From JBFMFR01 sp040752025 (lineage in GTDB: Bacteria; Chloroflexota; Anaerolineae; Anaerolineales; UBA4823), in assembly GCA_040752025.1 (NCBI GenBank), contig JBFMFR010000016.1, positions 1 to 64,000 of the forward strand: a stretch of 64,000 bases of DNA. The letters run 5' to 3'. Below the pieces are notes generated by a model. The model searched no databases. It was not told the DNA's origin and worked only from the letters and a program-made list of their open reading frames with translations. Shown piece after piece: positions 39,305 through 48,478 of the stretch. Each line of letters begins with the position of its first letter. The stretch's first letter is position 1. Both the position numbers and the translations under genes were made by a program.

Positions 39305-40273
39305 TCACTTTTCAGGGCGTTTGTAGCGCTGTCGCAGTACAATATCCTGAGGATAATTTCCGAATTTACTGCCAAATAAATTGATGCCGCCTATGTTCTT
39401 GGCATCGGCCTTGATCCCAATCCGCACCGGAACAGGCTCGCCAGGTCTATAATTCAAATTCGCAACAGTAACATCCGAGACGCGCATGCCATCAACAAAT
39501 CCACCGTTACGGGTAACTTTCCATACCTTGAGTAAACCAAATTGAGAATTATGGCTATCCCACCAGTTTGGCGTCAACGCGCCGCGCTCGCCACCAAAGT
39601 CAGCCGGGCTGGTCCAGGTTCCAATCTCGATATCCCCAATCCAAACAGTAATATCCGAAGGCCAGTTAGCATGGTGCAGCGGCGCTTCCGAACACACCTC
39701 AAAACTGATTTCAATATCGTCTAGAATGACCCCTGGCGGCAGACGGTTAGGAAACCTGTATTCCACAAAGCCGCGCCGGAACCACAACAGTTGGGCGTAA
39801 ATGTGCTCAGGTTCATAAAAAGCAGATGGATCATCTAAATGCCCAATAATGCCCACCTCCCCTGCCAATCCACAGGTAGGGACCAATTCAAAATTCACAT
39901 AGGCCCCAACAGGCATAGATACTTCAACCATCATATCATCTGGGGCGTACTCACCCGGTAATTGAATAATGACCCGGTCAAATACTCGGGCGCAGATTTT
40001 CTGCAAACCGCGCGTTGCTGGTTGCAGATCGGTTTCAATCAATCCGGCCTTTTCCAAAATGTTGATATGCAAATTGGCAGTAGAAGGGGGTAACCCAAGC
40101 GAATCGGCAATTTCTAATACCGTGCTCGTGTGGGCGCTCAGGAAGCGCAGAATTTCCAATCGGGTTTCAGAGCCTAGCGCCTTCGTGACCGCTTCCAGTT
40201 TTTGGAGATTTCGGTCATCGGCCAACAGTTCCAGCATACGCTCTCTAGGCAAATTCTCCGGTACCGGATTCAT
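39305..40273 (-). CDS. ArsR-type HTH regulator with C-terminal beta-rich domain
   Basis: 322 residues. A winged helix of ArsR type lies at about 25-100 (ALGSETRLEILRFLSAHT and STANLHINILEKAGLI). No metal-binding cysteine motif is seen in it. The 220-residue C-terminal half is rich in beta strands and aromatic residues and resembles a sugar-binding jelly roll, which I infer to be the effector domain; I do not recognise a named family. The gene precedes the sugar importer/GH43/GH2 operon, so it is the likely local regulator. A perfect AT-rich inverted repeat sits 22 bases before its start, consistent with autoregulation. Confidence 0.82.
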   Translation of the reverse strand: MNPVPENLPRERMLELLADDRNLQKLEAVTKALGSETRLEILRFLSAHTSTVLEIADSLGLPPSTANLHINILEKAGLIETDLQPATRGLQKICARVFDRVIIQLPGEYAPDDMMVEVSMPVGAYVNFELVPTCGLAGEVGIIGHLDDPSAFYEPEHIYAQLLWFRRGFVEYRFPNRLPPGVILDDIEISFEVCSEAPLHHANWPSDITVWIGDIEIGTWTSPADFGGERGALTPNWWDSHNSQFGLLKVWKVTRNGGFVDGMRVSDVTVANLNYRPGEPVPVRIGIKADAKNIGGINLFGSKFGNYPQDIVLRQRYKRPEK

Positions 40274-40294
40274 AACCTCGTATCCTATTGAAAC

Positions 40295-40324
40295 ATAATT
40301 TTATGTATCACTACATAAAATTAT
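40295..40324. promoter_or_regulatory. Probable operator of the ArsR-type regulator
   Basis: A perfect inverted repeat with 13-base arms (beginning ATAATTTTATG) and a 4-base centre lies 22 bases upstream of the ArsR-type start. AT-rich repeats in this position are typical ArsR/SmtB operators. A partial half-site (CATAATTTT) also occurs on the minus strand near 39214-39222, upstream of the binding-protein gene. The remainder of 40325-40444 shows nothing recognisable. Confidence 0.65.
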
Positions 40325-40444
40325 ACATCGTTTCGATGGAAAGTCAAGAGTTTTTTGGAAGAAGCCTGTCCATGGAAGTAAACACATGGAATTTTCGTTT
40401 AAAATTCTTTAAAATACATCCCTTTCATACACCTTCGTTTCAGC

Positions 40445-41305
40445 CTAAACCTTATATCCCATCCCAATATAACTCCCCAACGCAGCATTGTTCTCAGCTT
40501 TCACCTCCAGAGAAGCGTACTGCAAACCGTGCGATTTCAAGTAACCCAGCGCTTCGGCCAGCAGCACCCGCGACAGCCTGTGGCCGCGGTATCTCGGCAG
40601 CGTGAAAACGTGCTCCGTCGATCCCGTTGGGCTGCCTGGCTGCCAGTAGACCAACACACTGGCAGCCAGATGTTCACCCACAAAAGCCGCCATGTTGATC
40701 TCCTGTTCCCAGTAGGGGGAATGGGCGAAATACTGCCACTCTTCCAGCGAGGTGGGCGCTTCGGGGAAGCAGGCGTTGCGCCCCTTCAGGTATTGGCGCT
40801 GCTCGGCCTCGCTCTCCATCCGCCAGCGATGCAAAGAGAAACCTTCGGGCATGGGCAGCGCAGGGATCGCTAGAGCCAGATCGCGGCGCATGGCAAAGAT
40901 ACTGTAACGGGCTGAGCGCCCTGCTGCTCAGCAAAATGGATAGCGCGGTCTTCATTAGAGGAATACTGGAAAAGCAGTTTTCGTTGGCCGCCCTGCCTGG
41001 TCTGTTCCACCAGCCAGGCCCACAAAGCCGACCTGACCTCACCATGCCTATCCAAATCGGGTAGGGCCATCACCTCCACCCAGGCATGCTCTCCCTGAGC
41101 GAAGTACGGCGCATAGAGCCCACCAAACGGCTATCATCATCGAATGCGCAGGCCATCTTCTGCCCGCCCTCGAAATAGGGCGAGAGGTAAAACTGCACCG
41201 GCACACAGGTGCGCGGGGATACGGCTGGGTATAGGTTTGCAGCAGGTGGTTCAAGGCGTCTGTATCCGCCTCAACTAAGGTGTGTATTGTAAAAGCCATA
41301 TACAT
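40445..41305 (-). pseudogene. GNAT acetyltransferase, frameshifted (tandem GNAT-like)
   Basis: The coding sequence begins at ATG 41305 behind AGGAGG (MYMAFTIHTLVEADTDALN) and ends at 40445 in a clear GNAT C-terminus (RYRGHRLSRVLLAEALGYL and YASLEVKAENNAALG). Continuity of protein sequence requires three single-base frame changes: near 41220, near 41125 (between DDDSRLV and GGLYAPYFAQGEHAWVEV) and near 40920 (between HFAEQQG and RYSIFAMRRDLAL). The intact protein would have about 285 residues with two GNAT-like halves. Genuine decay or sequencing error are both possible. It is the last gene of the TetR-controlled minus operon. Confidence 0.82.
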
Positions 41306-41306
41306 C

Positions 41307-41801
41307 CTATGCCTCCTGGTGGGTCGGTGCGATGCGGGAATGAAAACGAGAGCGCCATAACCCCACCACGGAAAGCGGGTAGTCTTTACGCAGCATGACC
41401 AACGGAGCAATGGCTACAGTAGGCATCCAGACGCCTTCGGGGCCGATCCAGGCAATCCCCAGGCAGAACAGCGCTCCCAGCCCCAAACCGAGCTTGACCC
41501 AACGCCCCTGGCATAAGATCAGCACAGCAACCATCGTTTCAAAGCCGATCAGCAGCAGGATGAACGGTACCGGGCATAGGGCCAACACCTGCGTGAAGAA
41601 CCAGCGATAGAGGGGAATGAAGGAATTTGCCCCAGCCATTGGGTAAAGGCCGGGATCATAGAGCATCATCGGAAAATTGACGCCCCAGGCCATGAGCAGG
41701 AAGAAGATACCAAAAACGATCCTGCCTGCTTCCGGCTTGAACAGGGCCAGCAAAAGCATGACGACAGCAAAAGACACAATCACAGTGAAAGGGGTAATCA
41801 T
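41307..41801 (-). CDS. Small integral membrane protein
   Basis: About 164 residues from ATG 41801 (a TTG six codons upstream would overlap the previous gene). Four to five hydrophobic segments are visible, with a conserved-looking MMLYDPGLYPMAG loop. I do not recognise the family with confidence. It lies between a flavodoxin-like gene and the decayed GNAT gene in the same operon, and ends 1 base before the GNAT start region. Confidence 0.7.
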   Translation of the reverse strand: MITPFTVIVSFAVVMLLLALFKPEAGRIVFGIFFLLMAWGVNFPMMLYDPGLYPMAGANSFIPLYRWFFTQVLALCPVPFILLLIGFETMVAVLILCQGRWVKLGLGLGALFCLGIAWIGPEGVWMPTVAIAPLVMLRKDYPLSVVGLWRSRFHSRIAPTHQEA

Positions 41802-41808
41802 AGGGGTT

Positions 41809-42405
41809 TTATGCCTCAAGTTGAAAAGTTGATGAAATGTTGGCGGCCCAGGAGCGGATGGCTGACCAGTTGCGCCGCTCGCCGGCCTGCGCCTGGATGA
41901 TTACCATGGCAAACAACACAGCCCACCATTTCAAACGGCCATATTCCAACCGCCCGCCGAAAACACCGATGCTGGCCGGTTTTACAGGATACGTTGCCCG
42001 GAGGATAGGTTGGAGATAATTCGAAAGCGTGGCATAGCGCTCCCGGAAGGACAGGCTGCCTGCTTTTTCGGGCGCTTTAGGCAGATTTTCATCCACAAAA
42101 ACGGGAACGCCTCCCACGCTCATCTCAGCAGTGCGCGTCAGGCTCATGGCGGTGACAAAAACCGCCAATGGGATGTGCTGAAGTGAGCGGCGATGCTTTT
42201 TGAGAAACCTCAAGGCCGAGCGATGCCAGCCCATGATCATCGGAGCGCCAACGACCACGCCGGCGTAAGGTTCCAGGCTCTCAACCTGGTTGAGCGGTAA
42301 AACATCTGCCTGGGCGCCGTGTTTAGCGATCTCCTCGGCAATAACCTGGGCGACTTCAGCGGTCGAGCCGGTCATCGTAGTATAAGCAATCAGGATTTTA
42401 TTCAT
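41809..42405 (-). CDS. Flavodoxin-domain protein (HemG-like)
   Basis: About 198 residues from ATG 42405. The FMN phosphate loop YTTMTGSTAEVAQ near the N-terminus and the GVVVGAPMIMGWHR segment are those of the flavodoxin-fold family containing HemG-type protoporphyrinogen dehydrogenase. A hydrophobic stretch (WWAVLFAMVIIQAQ) follows late in the protein. A redox role with FMN is likely but the substrate is not known; an oxygen-independent haem pathway role is only one option. A second member of the family lies at 44835 in the same operon. Confidence 0.82.
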   Translation of the reverse strand: MNKILIAYTTMTGSTAEVAQVIAEEIAKHGAQADVLPLNQVESLEPYAGVVVGAPMIMGWHRSALRFLKKHRRSLQHIPLAVFVTAMSLTRTAEMSVGGVPVFVDENLPKAPEKAGSLSFRERYATLSNYLQPILRATYPVKPASIGVFGGRLEYGRLKWWAVLFAMVIIQAQAGERRNWSAIRSWAANISSTFQLEA

Positions 42406-42422
42406 CTGCAAACTTCACCGGT

Positions 42423-42914
42423 TCACTCGACTTTATGAAAACCGAAAGTGCGGAACATCACCCGCATCATAGCATGGCCAAAATCCGGCTTGAGATACTG
42501 GTTCGGGCACACGCCGGGGATCACTTCAATACCGTTCTCCCAGCACAGACGCACTGCTTCTTGAGAAACGCTGGTCATGCCCGCCGCCAGGCCGGGCTTT
42601 GTACCCATCATGCAGTGCATCCAGACATGCTTGATGCCCAGTTCGATGCACTGCTGGACAATCTGCTCGGTCACTTTTGGATTGGCCAGGATGAAAACTG
42701 CATCCGGCTTCTCAGGGATGGATTTCAGATCGGGGTAACATGGGGCGCCTTCAAAAGAGGTGATGCGCGGGTTTACAGCGCTCACCGTGTAGCCTTCCGC
42801 TTTGAATTTGCGGTAGCCCAGGTTGCAGCCAGTATTGCGTTTATCTGAAACCCCAACCACGGCGATCCGTTTTTGAGCTAGAAAATTCTGTACGAGGGAT
42901 TCAATTTTTGACAT
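42423..42914 (-). CDS. CoA-binding domain protein (YccU-like)
   Basis: 163 residues forming a single CoA_binding Rossmann domain. IAVVGVSDKRNTGCNLGYR is the nucleotide loop, followed by VNPRITSFEGAPCYPDL and VWMHCMMGTKPG. The family is widespread and its exact role is unsettled. The start follows AAGGAAGG. It sits 23 bases after the stop of the isoprenoid-enzyme-like gene. Confidence 0.9.
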   Translation of the reverse strand: MSKIESLVQNFLAQKRIAVVGVSDKRNTGCNLGYRKFKAEGYTVSAVNPRITSFEGAPCYPDLKSIPEKPDAVFILANPKVTEQIVQQCIELGIKHVWMHCMMGTKPGLAAGMTSVSQEAVRLCWENGIEVIPGVCPNQYLKPDFGHAMMRVMFRTFGFHKVE

Positions 42915-42938
42915 GGTCCTTCCTTTCTCTTTTTGTGT

Positions 42939-43964
42939 TCATTCAGTGAATTTCAATTGCTTGCGAAAATAATTGTCCAGTCTCAGTTCAGTGATATCCA
43001 CAAAGCGAAACAGGAAACGATCTTCTAATTGCTCCAATATGTTGCGGGACTGGGTGATCATTTCTTTGCTAATTTTGTACGTAGCCTGTACACGCTGTTT
43101 ATCTTCTCGGAGCAGCCGAGCTGCCTTCTTGGCGTCGCGTATATCAGGCAATTTGCCTGGTAGCAGAGTCAGGTAAGAATAATGCCCAACCGCCAGATCG
43201 CTTTCCAGGTCTTCCCAATCGTCGATCATTTGGATGGCGGCGCCGAATAACAAAAACACTTCCCAGTAATCATCGATCAGGTTGGCTTTCCACAATCGCT
43301 CAAGGCTGAGCATAAACGGGGCCAGGGCATTGGCGCCTTTCGTACCCAGGTCTTTGGGATTATCTAGCCGGTACGGGCTGGCCTTACCACGGGCAGCTTT
43401 TTCTTTGATCTCTGCGGCCAGGAAATAGCGGCGCATCTGGTGCAGGATGCGCAGATTGGTCTCCGAGACGCCAAAGATGGATAAAGCCAGGGTCTCGTAT
43501 TCGGCGATCAGGGCCTGGGCAGTCAGGATCTCGACCGGCGAAGAACAACTGCTGTCCACATTGGCATCCAAGATACCATACCCGGCTACAGCGAACACCC
43601 CCGCCCGCAGGATATCAGCAAAGCTGGCTACCAGATCGCTCAACCCCATCTCATCCATCCACACCGTCAAAAAAGCAAAGACCGGGTAGGCATCCTTGAA
43701 ATATTGCGTGCGGTTGGTCTTCCAACGAGTCACATCCAGCCCCAGCGGGGTGCTGAACTCTTTCAAGGTTTGCTGCGTGTCTGCATCCAATCCCTTGAAG
43801 GCTGCCAACAGACCAATGTCTACTTTGAGATGCTGCCACTAATCCGACAGAGAAACACCGCTGGAGAGGAAAGGCGCCATCACCGCCGCCCAAAAGGCAT
43901 CTTTGTCGCGCTGGTAAACCTTCAGGATCGCCGGGGCAAACATCTGGAATTGATTGCCTGGCAT
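42939..43964 (-). pseudogene. Class-1 isoprenoid-synthase-like protein with an in-frame amber codon
   Basis: A single frame runs from ATG 43964 (MPGNQFQMFAPAILKVYQRD) to 42939 with one TAG at codon 42 (43841-43839), between SLSD and WQHLKVDIGLLAAFKG. Without it the product would be about 340 residues. The C-terminal two thirds are helical and include MIDDWEDLESDL, an Asp-rich motif of the type that binds Mg-diphosphate in class 1 isoprenoid enzymes. Restart at TTG 43808 would give 289 residues but loses the N-terminus. The family call is moderate, and substrate and product are unknown. It starts 2 bases after the preceding gene ends, so it belongs to the operon. Confidence 0.72.
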
Positions 43965-43966
43965 GG

Positions 43967-44764
43967 TTAATAGCCTCGCGCCCGCAGGTATGAACTCACA
44001 TCCAGGTTGACACGCATTTCTTCCAGAGTCAATGCTGCCCAGGGCTTGCCGTCATCCAGCCAGGTAGCGTAGGATACCCTGGGCCGGTCGGGTGTTTGTG
44101 TTTCATTCGTCAGCCACAGCACCTTGCTGGCATCGCCTTTGGCTTTGTAGCGCATGGCCTCCATCAAATCCACCAACCCGGTTTCAGGATTGAAGCGCAC
44201 CACGAAGCTCTCTTCGCCATACTCATAGGGGATGAACAGGATGGCAGTTTGCTCATCCACCGCCTGCCAGCGGGCGCGCGGATCGGTGAGCCACACAGCC
44301 GGGAACCAGCCTGCTTCTGCCCAAACCGCCAGATTGGCGGCCTGGTTGGTGTTGGGATCATCGTAGTATGTGCCCATCGGGCTTTCGAAGAAACTTTTGC
44401 CATCGATAATGCCCTCGTTGATCTTGAGAAACGGCAGGCCAAAGAAGGTTACTTCGAAGTAGTGGCGATAATCATAGCCAGCGCGGTGAACGATGACAAA
44501 GCGCGCCGGCATCCACACGCCAAATGGACGCATAACGCCGCGCCCGGTGATGACCACGCTTTCGATCACCGGTATCTGATCCCCATAGACGGTGCGGTAA
44601 AAGCGTTCCACCGGCGCGGGTAAACCTGCGGGCAGGGGAATGGTTTTGGTTTCGCCCTGGGCAAGCGCTGGCTGAGTAAAAGATTTGGGTTTGATTTGTA
44701 AGCCCAGCCAGCCAATCAAGAAAAGGGTTATAACGATAAACGTAACGATAAGAAATGGTTTCAT
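43967..44764 (-). CDS. Membrane-anchored DUF6544-like protein
   Basis: About 265 residues from ATG 44764, chosen because GGAG lies six bases upstream and the signal anchor (FLIVTFIVITLFLIGWLG) begins right after it. A longer frame starts at 44830. The rest is beta-rich with PVERFYRTVYGD, RFVIVHRAGYDYRHYFEVTFFG and a C-terminal YATWLDDGKPW. It resembles the DUF6544 family, which has no established function, and is probably exposed on the outer face of the membrane. Confidence 0.78.
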   Translation of the reverse strand: MKPFLIVTFIVITLFLIGWLGLQIKPKSFTQPALAQGETKTIPLPAGLPAPVERFYRTVYGDQIPVIESVVITGRGVMRPFGVWMPARFVIVHRAGYDYRHYFEVTFFGLPFLKINEGIIDGKSFFESPMGTYYDDPNTNQAANLAVWAEAGWFPAVWLTDPRARWQAVDEQTAILFIPYEYGEESFVVRFNPETGLVDLMEAMRYKAKGDASKVLWLTNETQTPDRPRVSYATWLDDGKPWAALTLEEMRVNLDVSSYLRARGY

Positions 44765-44834
44765 TCGATACTCCAAAAGAGATAAATCCAGGATGCGCAA
44801 CCGTTTGACGGTGGTTGTGGGTTCGAACATTCTG

Positions 44835-45371
44835 TCAGCTCTGCTTCAGATCCATTGAACGGTATAAGATCTCAGCCCAGGCGCGAATAGCGTTCCAGTC
44901 GCGATGATCGCCTTCTTTCCAAACGCCGAAGAGCACACTCAGGCGAAACTTGAACCGATCGCTCCGGGAGGGGATTTTGCCAATATCCAATGCCCCGGCA
45001 AACAGCCCTTCGTTAACCGGGCGCGCCAGCCGGCGCACCGGCTCCAGCCAGGAGGCCACATGGCTACGGTACTGTTCGCCATTTTTCATCGCCAGTGTCA
45101 TGCACACCTGGAAAACGGCAAAGGGCTGGCTGCGCAGTTCGGCCTGGTGCGTTTGGATAAAGCTCATGGCTTCAGGCAGCCAGGCGCCGCCATTGATGGC
45201 GCTGCCGGCGATCACCGCCCGGTAGGCCGACAGGTCTTGCACTTCTTTCATCGACAGCACATCTACAGGCAAGCCATGCGCCTCAAGGGTTTTGCCAATA
45301 GCTTCTGCCACGCCGGCTGTAGCCCCAAAGCGGCTGGCATAGGTTACCAGGATTTTCTGATTTAAGTTCAT
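44835..45371 (-). CDS. Flavodoxin-domain protein (HemG-like), second copy
   Basis: 178 residues. The FMN loop is YASRFGATAGVAEAIG, and IAGSAINGGAWLPEAMSF corresponds to the second flavin loop. It is the same fold family as the protein at 41809 but diverged. The start overlaps the upstream membrane-protein stop by four bases (ATGA). A redox partner or dehydrogenase role within this operon is inferred. Confidence 0.85.
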   Translation of the reverse strand: MNLNQKILVTYASRFGATAGVAEAIGKTLEAHGLPVDVLSMKEVQDLSAYRAVIAGSAINGGAWLPEAMSFIQTHQAELRSQPFAVFQVCMTLAMKNGEQYRSHVASWLEPVRRLARPVNEGLFAGALDIGKIPSRSDRFKFRLSVLFGVWKEGDHRDWNAIRAWAEILYRSMDLKQS

Positions 45372-46120
45372 CGCACTGCTCCGAGAGAGGTTTGTTTCAA
45401 CTGTGCGCTAAACACCCCGCCGATCAGGATGCCATTAACGAGCAGCACGAGCCAGTCGATCGAAATGACTGCCACCTCGAAACGATCCTGCCGCTCCAGC
45501 CCATAGTTGATGGAGACGATTACCAGGGCAATCAAAGCCAGGGCAAAACCGGCAACAAATATCCACCGCACGGCTGTCTCCAGACGGGTCTTGCTGCTGA
45601 ACACCGGGGCTAAAAACAAAAACGAAAGACTCATCAGCAGATAGCCCAACTCTTCCAGAACGATGAAAACACCGTGTGGGTTATATTGGGTCAGTAAGGT
45701 AATCCCTTCTGTTTCCCCATTCATCAGGCTCACCGGAACTACCGAAAACTGGACGAAATAGTCGCCCATAAGGATCAAGCCAGCCATCAGGCCAAAAACC
45801 AGGCCAATCTGGCTGAAGATTTTCTTGGGCTGTGGGGTACAGGCGTGAATCGATACCAGCCAGATCACATAGACCAGCAGCTGGATGACTGCCAGGTACA
45901 TCCACCAGTAGTCTTGTGGGTACTCGGTCAATGTATCCAGGTAAGGATACTCGAAGCAGTTCTCCTGGCAGCCTGCGCCGGAATTGGGCAGAGCCGTGAT
46001 GGCAACCCCAAAGGTTATCAGGGTGATCAGCGCGGTTAAGATGGCTGAATACACGCCCACCCGAAGTGATGTCCGCTGGGTGATATCAGGGTCTGCAAAG
46101 TGATTAGCTTGTTGTGTCAT
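45368..46120 (-). CDS. Multi-pass membrane protein of unknown function
   Basis: 250 residues with about six hydrophobic helices (first at about 25-45). An external loop contains CQENCFEYPYLDTL with two cysteines, and later YNPHGVFIVLEELGYLL. I do not recognise a characterised family. It overlaps the previous gene by 17 bases and the next by four, so all are co-translated. Confidence 0.8.
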   Translation of the reverse strand: MTQQANHFADPDITQRTSLRVGVYSAILTALITLITFGVAITALPNSGAGCQENCFEYPYLDTLTEYPQDYWWMYLAVIQLLVYVIWLVSIHACTPQPKKIFSQIGLVFGLMAGLILMGDYFVQFSVVPVSLMNGETEGITLLTQYNPHGVFIVLEELGYLLMSLSFLFLAPVFSSKTRLETAVRWIFVAGFALALIALVIVSINYGLERQDRFEVAVISIDWLVLLVNGILIGGVFSAQLKQTSLGAVR

Positions 46121-46943
46121 TTTGTCCTTGTTCCATCGAAGCTGATTTCATATTCCCAAACAAAAGCGCTCCAGCCGCCAATCCCAGCACGGTCAAGCTT
46201 GCCCACAACGGCAGTTCAGAGGTTTGTGAAATTCCAGCCTTCACCACCAGGATGCTGTTCACCCCCAATACAAGGGTGTAGAGTGGGCCTTTGACACTGA
46301 GAATGCCTGCGATCACGTAACCCCACGAACGGCGTTTGATCAGCCAGGCTGCACCGAACACCAACCAGGGGATCAACAAGGTCAGATCCAGGGCAAAGAC
46401 TACGTTAGTCGGGTGTTCGGCGATTGTGACAATGGCGGGTAGTTGGCCGGTAACGATGAAAGCCATGGATTGGATCAAATAGATCGTTCCCAAACCAAGC
46501 GCGACAAACAGGAAATAAGCGCTGATCCATTTGACCGGGGTGCGATCAGAGAACTGCCGGTGGATTCTTTCTACATCCAGGTTGACCAATCCGAAGATCA
46601 AGGCAAAGATGGACAACCCTAGCAAAGCAGCGTAGACCAGGAAGAATGCGTTGAAAGCAGCGCCGAAGAGATAGAAGGCGTAATTGTACAGCATGTAATC
46701 CAGCGTACCCATCCAGACCAACTGCGCCCGCAGCGAGCCGCGCACTGAGAAGAACAGCGCCGCGACTAGAATGGGCACAGCCAGGAATAACGTCACCGCA
46801 TCGTTGCCGAGCCAGGTGGTGGCAACGAAAGCGTTATCGCGATACAAACCATTGAATAACAGCCCACCGGCGGAGGCAAGCGCAGCCAGGGTTGCGATAA
46901 TAATCGAGATAACCAACGCTGTTTTGAATTTCGTTTTGAACAT
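46104..46943 (-). CDS. Multi-pass membrane protein of unknown function
   Basis: About 279 residues from ATG 46943; GGAG six bases upstream favours it over the ATG two codons earlier. Eight hydrophobic segments are visible, spaced over the whole length, with a short charged loop VNLDVERIHRQFSDRTPVKW between them. No enzymatic motif is recognised. It is the second gene of the TetR-controlled minus operon. Confidence 0.8.
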   Translation of the reverse strand: MFKTKFKTALVISIIIATLAALASAGGLLFNGLYRDNAFVATTWLGNDAVTLFLAVPILVAALFFSVRGSLRAQLVWMGTLDYMLYNYAFYLFGAAFNAFFLVYAALLGLSIFALIFGLVNLDVERIHRQFSDRTPVKWISAYFLFVALGLGTIYLIQSMAFIVTGQLPAIVTIAEHPTNVVFALDLTLLIPWLVFGAAWLIKRRSWGYVIAGILSVKGPLYTLVLGVNSILVVKAGISQTSELPLWASLTVLGLAAGALLFGNMKSASMEQGQNDTTS

Positions 46944-46992
46944 GCCCATCTCCAACACTTTTTCACCAACCAAACAGTAAATACACCACCGT

Positions 46993-47607
46993 TCACTTTT
47001 GCCGCAGCGATGTTTCCTCGGCTCGCTCTTTGATTCCGAGCATACACTTGCTCATCATCACGATATCGCCAAGATCGTACAGGATATAGTAGATAACCCA
47101 GGGAAATTTGAAATCGTATTGGGTACGCAGTCGCGTGACCAACCTTGTCCTGCCCTGCCCGATCTCGCTCAAATGCCACAGCCAGGATGCCTTGCCTTTT
47201 TTATCCCACCACAGAATATGTTCATGCAGCTTGAACTCCTTGACCCACATGCCATTCTTCTGGTCGGGGGTGAACGGGACAAAGCTATCCTGCTCGATCT
47301 TTTGGAACTCAGGCAAGATTTGGCGTGAACTGGGTTCGCCGCTGTTGTCGATCCAATCGATGCTGTACCAGCCCGCCCGCGCCGAACCGATTTGGACAAT
47401 CCACTTCCATACTTCAATCGGCGAAGCGTTGATCGTGACCGCTCGTGTGGCAACAAAATGTGTCTTTTTCACAATCTCATCACCAGGAAGACTGCGAACA
47501 ATCTCATCCCTTGCTGCCCCCCAATTTAGTGTCCAGGGGCGAATAGCATAGAAGTAGAACACGACCAAACCAACAATCACTGCCAGAATAGACATAATTG
47601 AGTCCAT
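46993..47607 (-). CDS. Membrane-anchored SRPBCC-fold protein
   Basis: About 204 residues from ATG 47607 (GGAGAT upstream; a TTG ten codons earlier is possible). An N-terminal helix (about 5-23) anchors a domain starting at THFVATRAVTINASPIEVWKWIVQIG, a typical SRPBCC/START-like hydrophobic-ligand fold, with GWYSIDWIDN and LRTQYDFKFPW later. The family binds lipids or aromatic ligands, and the ligand here is unknown. It is the first gene after the consensus promoter 47674-47646. Confidence 0.85.
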   Translation of the reverse strand: MDSIMSILAVIVGLVVFYFYAIRPWTLNWGAARDEIVRSLPGDEIVKKTHFVATRAVTINASPIEVWKWIVQIGSARAGWYSIDWIDNSGEPSSRQILPEFQKIEQDSFVPFTPDQKNGMWVKEFKLHEHILWWDKKGKASWLWHLSEIGQGRTRLVTRLRTQYDFKFPWVIYYILYDLGDIVMMSKCMLGIKERAEETSLRQK

Positions 47608-47645
47608 TTGATATCTCCAATTGAAGTTGTCTGACAAACCAGATT

Positions 47646-47674
47646 ATTATAGCAACTGGTCTACATACTGTCAA
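47646..47674 (-). promoter_or_regulatory. Consensus promoter with TetR-type operator, minus operon
   Basis: On the minus strand TTGACA (47674-47669), a 17-base spacer and TATAAT (47651-47646) are perfect housekeeping-sigma hexamers. The spacer holds TAGACCAGTTGCTA overlapping the -10. This agrees with the LmrA/YxaF-type operator form (TAGACC-R-GT-Y-R-CTA) known from Bacillus. The predicted start is about 35 bases before the SRPBCC gene. Confidence 0.85.
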
Positions 47675-47707
47675 GCAACCTGTATTCGGTTATTCCAAAC
47701 TGTATTC

Positions 47708-47736
47708 TTGACAATATATAGACTGGTTGCTATAAT
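47708..47736 (+). promoter_or_regulatory. Consensus promoter with TetR-type operator, plus operon
   Basis: TTGACA (47708-47713), 17 bases, TATAAT (47731-47736). The spacer contains TAGACTGGTTGCTA. It is almost a mirror copy of the promoter at 47674-47646, making a divergent pair with 33 bases between the two -35 hexamers. Confidence 0.85.
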
Positions 47737-47773
47737 CACGAAGGCCTAACAACATCGAAGAAAGGATGACAGC

Positions 47774-48466
47774 ATGTTGAATTCTTTGTTCTGGCCTTCG
47801 ATCGAATGGATCATAGGGGGTAGCATTTTAGGATTTGTAATCAGCGGCCTTTTTGCCGGGCTATTGGGTTTAGCGAGGGATCGCTTTCTGGTCGCTTATG
47901 CAACCATTGCCGGCGTTTTCATCTACGGCTTCATTGCGTTGAATGAGATTGATGTGACTGCAATTCTGGCCCAGAACTGGGGGGGAGGAATACTGGTAGG
48001 AGCACTGGCAAGCATTTTTCTGGTGCGGCACGTGAAATCTCAGCCCGCCTCGCGGCAAACATCCAGAGGCCGCTTGTTCTTCGATCTGAGTTGGGCGGGT
48101 CTGGTTTACGGATTGATCGATGCGTTGTTTCTAAATGTCATGCCAGTAGTAGCCGCACAGGTTAGCCTTTCACAGTTTGATTGGTCGGGGAGTATCCCAG
48201 GGAAGATTAGCACTGGCGCACTTGGGCTGTTTGCCAGCCTCTTGATCGCGTTGACTTATCACCTGGGATATCCGGAATTTCGCAATCCAAAGGTGAGGCT
48301 GGTGTTAGTAGGCAACAGCATTATTACCCTGGCTTACCTGGTGAGCGGGAACCCTTTGGCAAGCATCATCAGCCATACAGCCATGCACCTTGCGGCCGTA
48401 TGGCACGGCCCAGAAACCACGATCCAGCTCCCCCCTCACTACCAAACCACAACCGAATTGAATTGA
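47774..48466 (+). CDS. Multi-pass membrane protein of unknown function
   Basis: 230 residues with about six hydrophobic segments, starting with EWIIGGSILGFVISGLFAGLLG. SHTAMHLAAVWHGPE near the C-terminus gives two histidines in a late helix region. I do not recognise the family. It follows the promoter at 47708-47736 with an AAAGGA site and precedes the CPBP-like gene by 12 bases, forming a two-gene operon. Confidence 0.82.
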   Translation: MLNSLFWPSIEWIIGGSILGFVISGLFAGLLGLARDRFLVAYATIAGVFIYGFIALNEIDVTAILAQNWGGGILVGALASIFLVRHVKSQPASRQTSRGRLFFDLSWAGLVYGLIDALFLNVMPVVAAQVSLSQFDWSGSIPGKISTGALGLFASLLIALTYHLGYPEFRNPKVRLVLVGNSIITLAYLVSGNPLASIISHTAMHLAAVWHGPETTIQLPPHYQTTTELN

Positions 48467-48478
48467 GAAAAGGGAAAT

